From NCBI GenBank assembly GCA_008828725.1, contig MEHQ01000919.1, forward strand, positions 62,001-126,000: a stretch of DNA of 64,000 nucleotides. Direction: 5' to 3'. Below the pieces are notes generated by a model. It saw nothing but the letters and a program-made list of their open reading frames with translations. It had not been told where the DNA came from and did no database searches. The position numbers and the translations under genes are program-made. Below, one piece after another: positions 63,210 to 64,000 of the stretch. The stretch's first letter is position 1; each line of letters begins with the position of its first letter. Source of the DNA: Saccharina japonica. Taxonomy: Eukaryota; Sar; Phaeophyceae; Laminariales; Laminariaceae.

Positions 63210-63680
63210 GAGTCTTTTAATTTGTATGCTCTCAACCAAGCACACAGCACACATCATCCGGTACATGCCGCCTACCGGTACACCTTTGTGACACAAATCA
63301 CAGAACCAGCTCGTGGTACGATATTACAATACCTACCTTGTGCAACCGAGGCAGACAGGAACTACAGAGGAAATCGAGTGGTTCAGCATAAAGCGAACAG
63401 CAGACCCATAGTGTACCGGTACGTGACATTTCAGCAAAAACAACACTCCGGAGCATCGTTCTCCGTCCTATTGCAACACGCCGCAACCAAACTCGCTTCG
63501 GCCCTACAACCAACCCCAACGCCATGTTGACACGCACCAGACTCCGATACCCTTATGCATTCCAGCCAGCGACAACGGTACCTACATACGTATGGTCAAA
63601 GCACAAAACACCTGTATTGTACTGATCTACGGCATTTTCAAGTACCGGTTTTGTAGCGATGTTTCACAGCTCAATCTCTT
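63210..63680. other. Non-coding, downstream of the partial gene at the window edge
   Basis: No feature recognised. It lies between the shared end of copy C and the stop codon of the minus-strand gene, so it may be that gene's 3' flank. Confidence 0.35.
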
Positions 63681-63683
63681 CCT

Positions 63684-64000
63684 CTACTCCCCCCCCGCCA
63701 CCGCCCAAGAACTCCACATCGCTGTCATCTTCCAGCAGCTTCACATCGCTGTCGTCGTCCGTGGGGGGTAGCAGCTTCGCGTCCACCTCCTTCTGTGCGG
63801 CCGCGATGGGGTTGGTGCCGGCCGCCGCGGCCTCTGGTACCACTGGCAGGTGGAGCGGGGGCAGGGTGACGTCGGGGTGCTGTGCCTCCCACTCGACGCG
63901 CTGCTGCTGGAGGAGCTCGGGGTAGCCTTCGCCGAAGGTGTGCGAGCACCAGGCGTGGTCCTCGCTGCCATCGAGAGCAAGCGTGAGCCCGCAGATCTTG
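63684..64000 (-). CDS. Partial gene, acidic C-terminus, possible transposase
   Basis: An open minus-strand frame enters from beyond the window and stops at 63684. It encodes about 105 residues: LTLALDGSEDHAWCSHTFGE, then YPELLQQQRVEWEAQHPDV, a Pro/Ala-rich linker, and an acidic tail with two DDSDV repeats ending in a Gly run. Codons are strongly GC-rich at third positions and the other frames lack this regularity, so it is probably real coding. No ATG lies in this frame because the start is outside the window. The LDGSEDH-W-HTFGE stretch followed by an acidic tail would suit the C-terminus of a DDE transposase of the TA-target kind, and it sits inside or beside copy C of the TIR family. That is inference; the family is not confirmed and a host gene is possible. 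Confidence 0.55.

Overview
This looks like nuclear DNA of a eukaryote, probably a protist or alga with a repeat-rich genome. There are no operons, ribosome binding sites or long uninterrupted genes. The one convincing host gene is split by a GT-AG intron. Almost everything else that can be explained is mobile or repetitive DNA. A brown-alga-like or other stramenopile source would fit the ankyrin gene with short exons and a ~600 bp intron, the LINE type and the many TA-flanked inverted-repeat elements. That is inference; nothing here identifies the species.

Layout. 1-5.4 kb: mostly unrecognised sequence with a CAG-cored inverted repeat and short dispersed repeats. 5.43-9.50 kb: one large imperfect inverted repeat (arms ~1.6 and ~2.3 kb), with an alanine-rich ORF in the segment found only in the right arm. 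9.71-10.50 kb: a short Mutator-like element with long terminal inverted repeats and a perfect 9-bp target duplication. 12-18.9 kb: small tandem repeats and two exons of an ankyrin-repeat gene (14.55-15.36 kb, minus strand). 18.94-29.94 kb and 42.03-53.08 kb: two direct copies of an ~11 kb block. Each holds an unidentified 2 kb tract, a GTA microsatellite, a ~0.75 kb TA-flanked inverted-repeat element, and a minus-strand LINE split by a 4.65 kb non-autonomous LTR element with a CTCCC target duplication. 32.9-39.5 kb: an old degenerate ~42 bp satellite hit by three copies of a ~0.93 kb TIR element and containing a 357-base assembly gap. 40.6 and 59.0-60.4 kb: a 195 bp and a 1.36 kb element with CAGTRGTGGTCC ends. 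53.99-55.68 kb: an AACGTTA-rich repeat, with shortened copies inside both 11 kb blocks. 61.1-62.9 kb: a ~175 bp satellite. 62.9-64 kb: a third copy of the TIR family from the 11 kb blocks, followed by the C-terminal end of a minus-strand gene that runs off the window. That gene may be the family's own transposase.

How it fits together. The window records nested insertions: an LTR element in a LINE, TIR elements in satellites and microsatellites, and then copying of an 11 kb block. Nearly all elements seen whole are non-autonomous; the LINE fragments carry the only recognisable catalytic domain. The second 11 kb copy is rich in single-base losses and contains an N, so assembly quality is a real concern.
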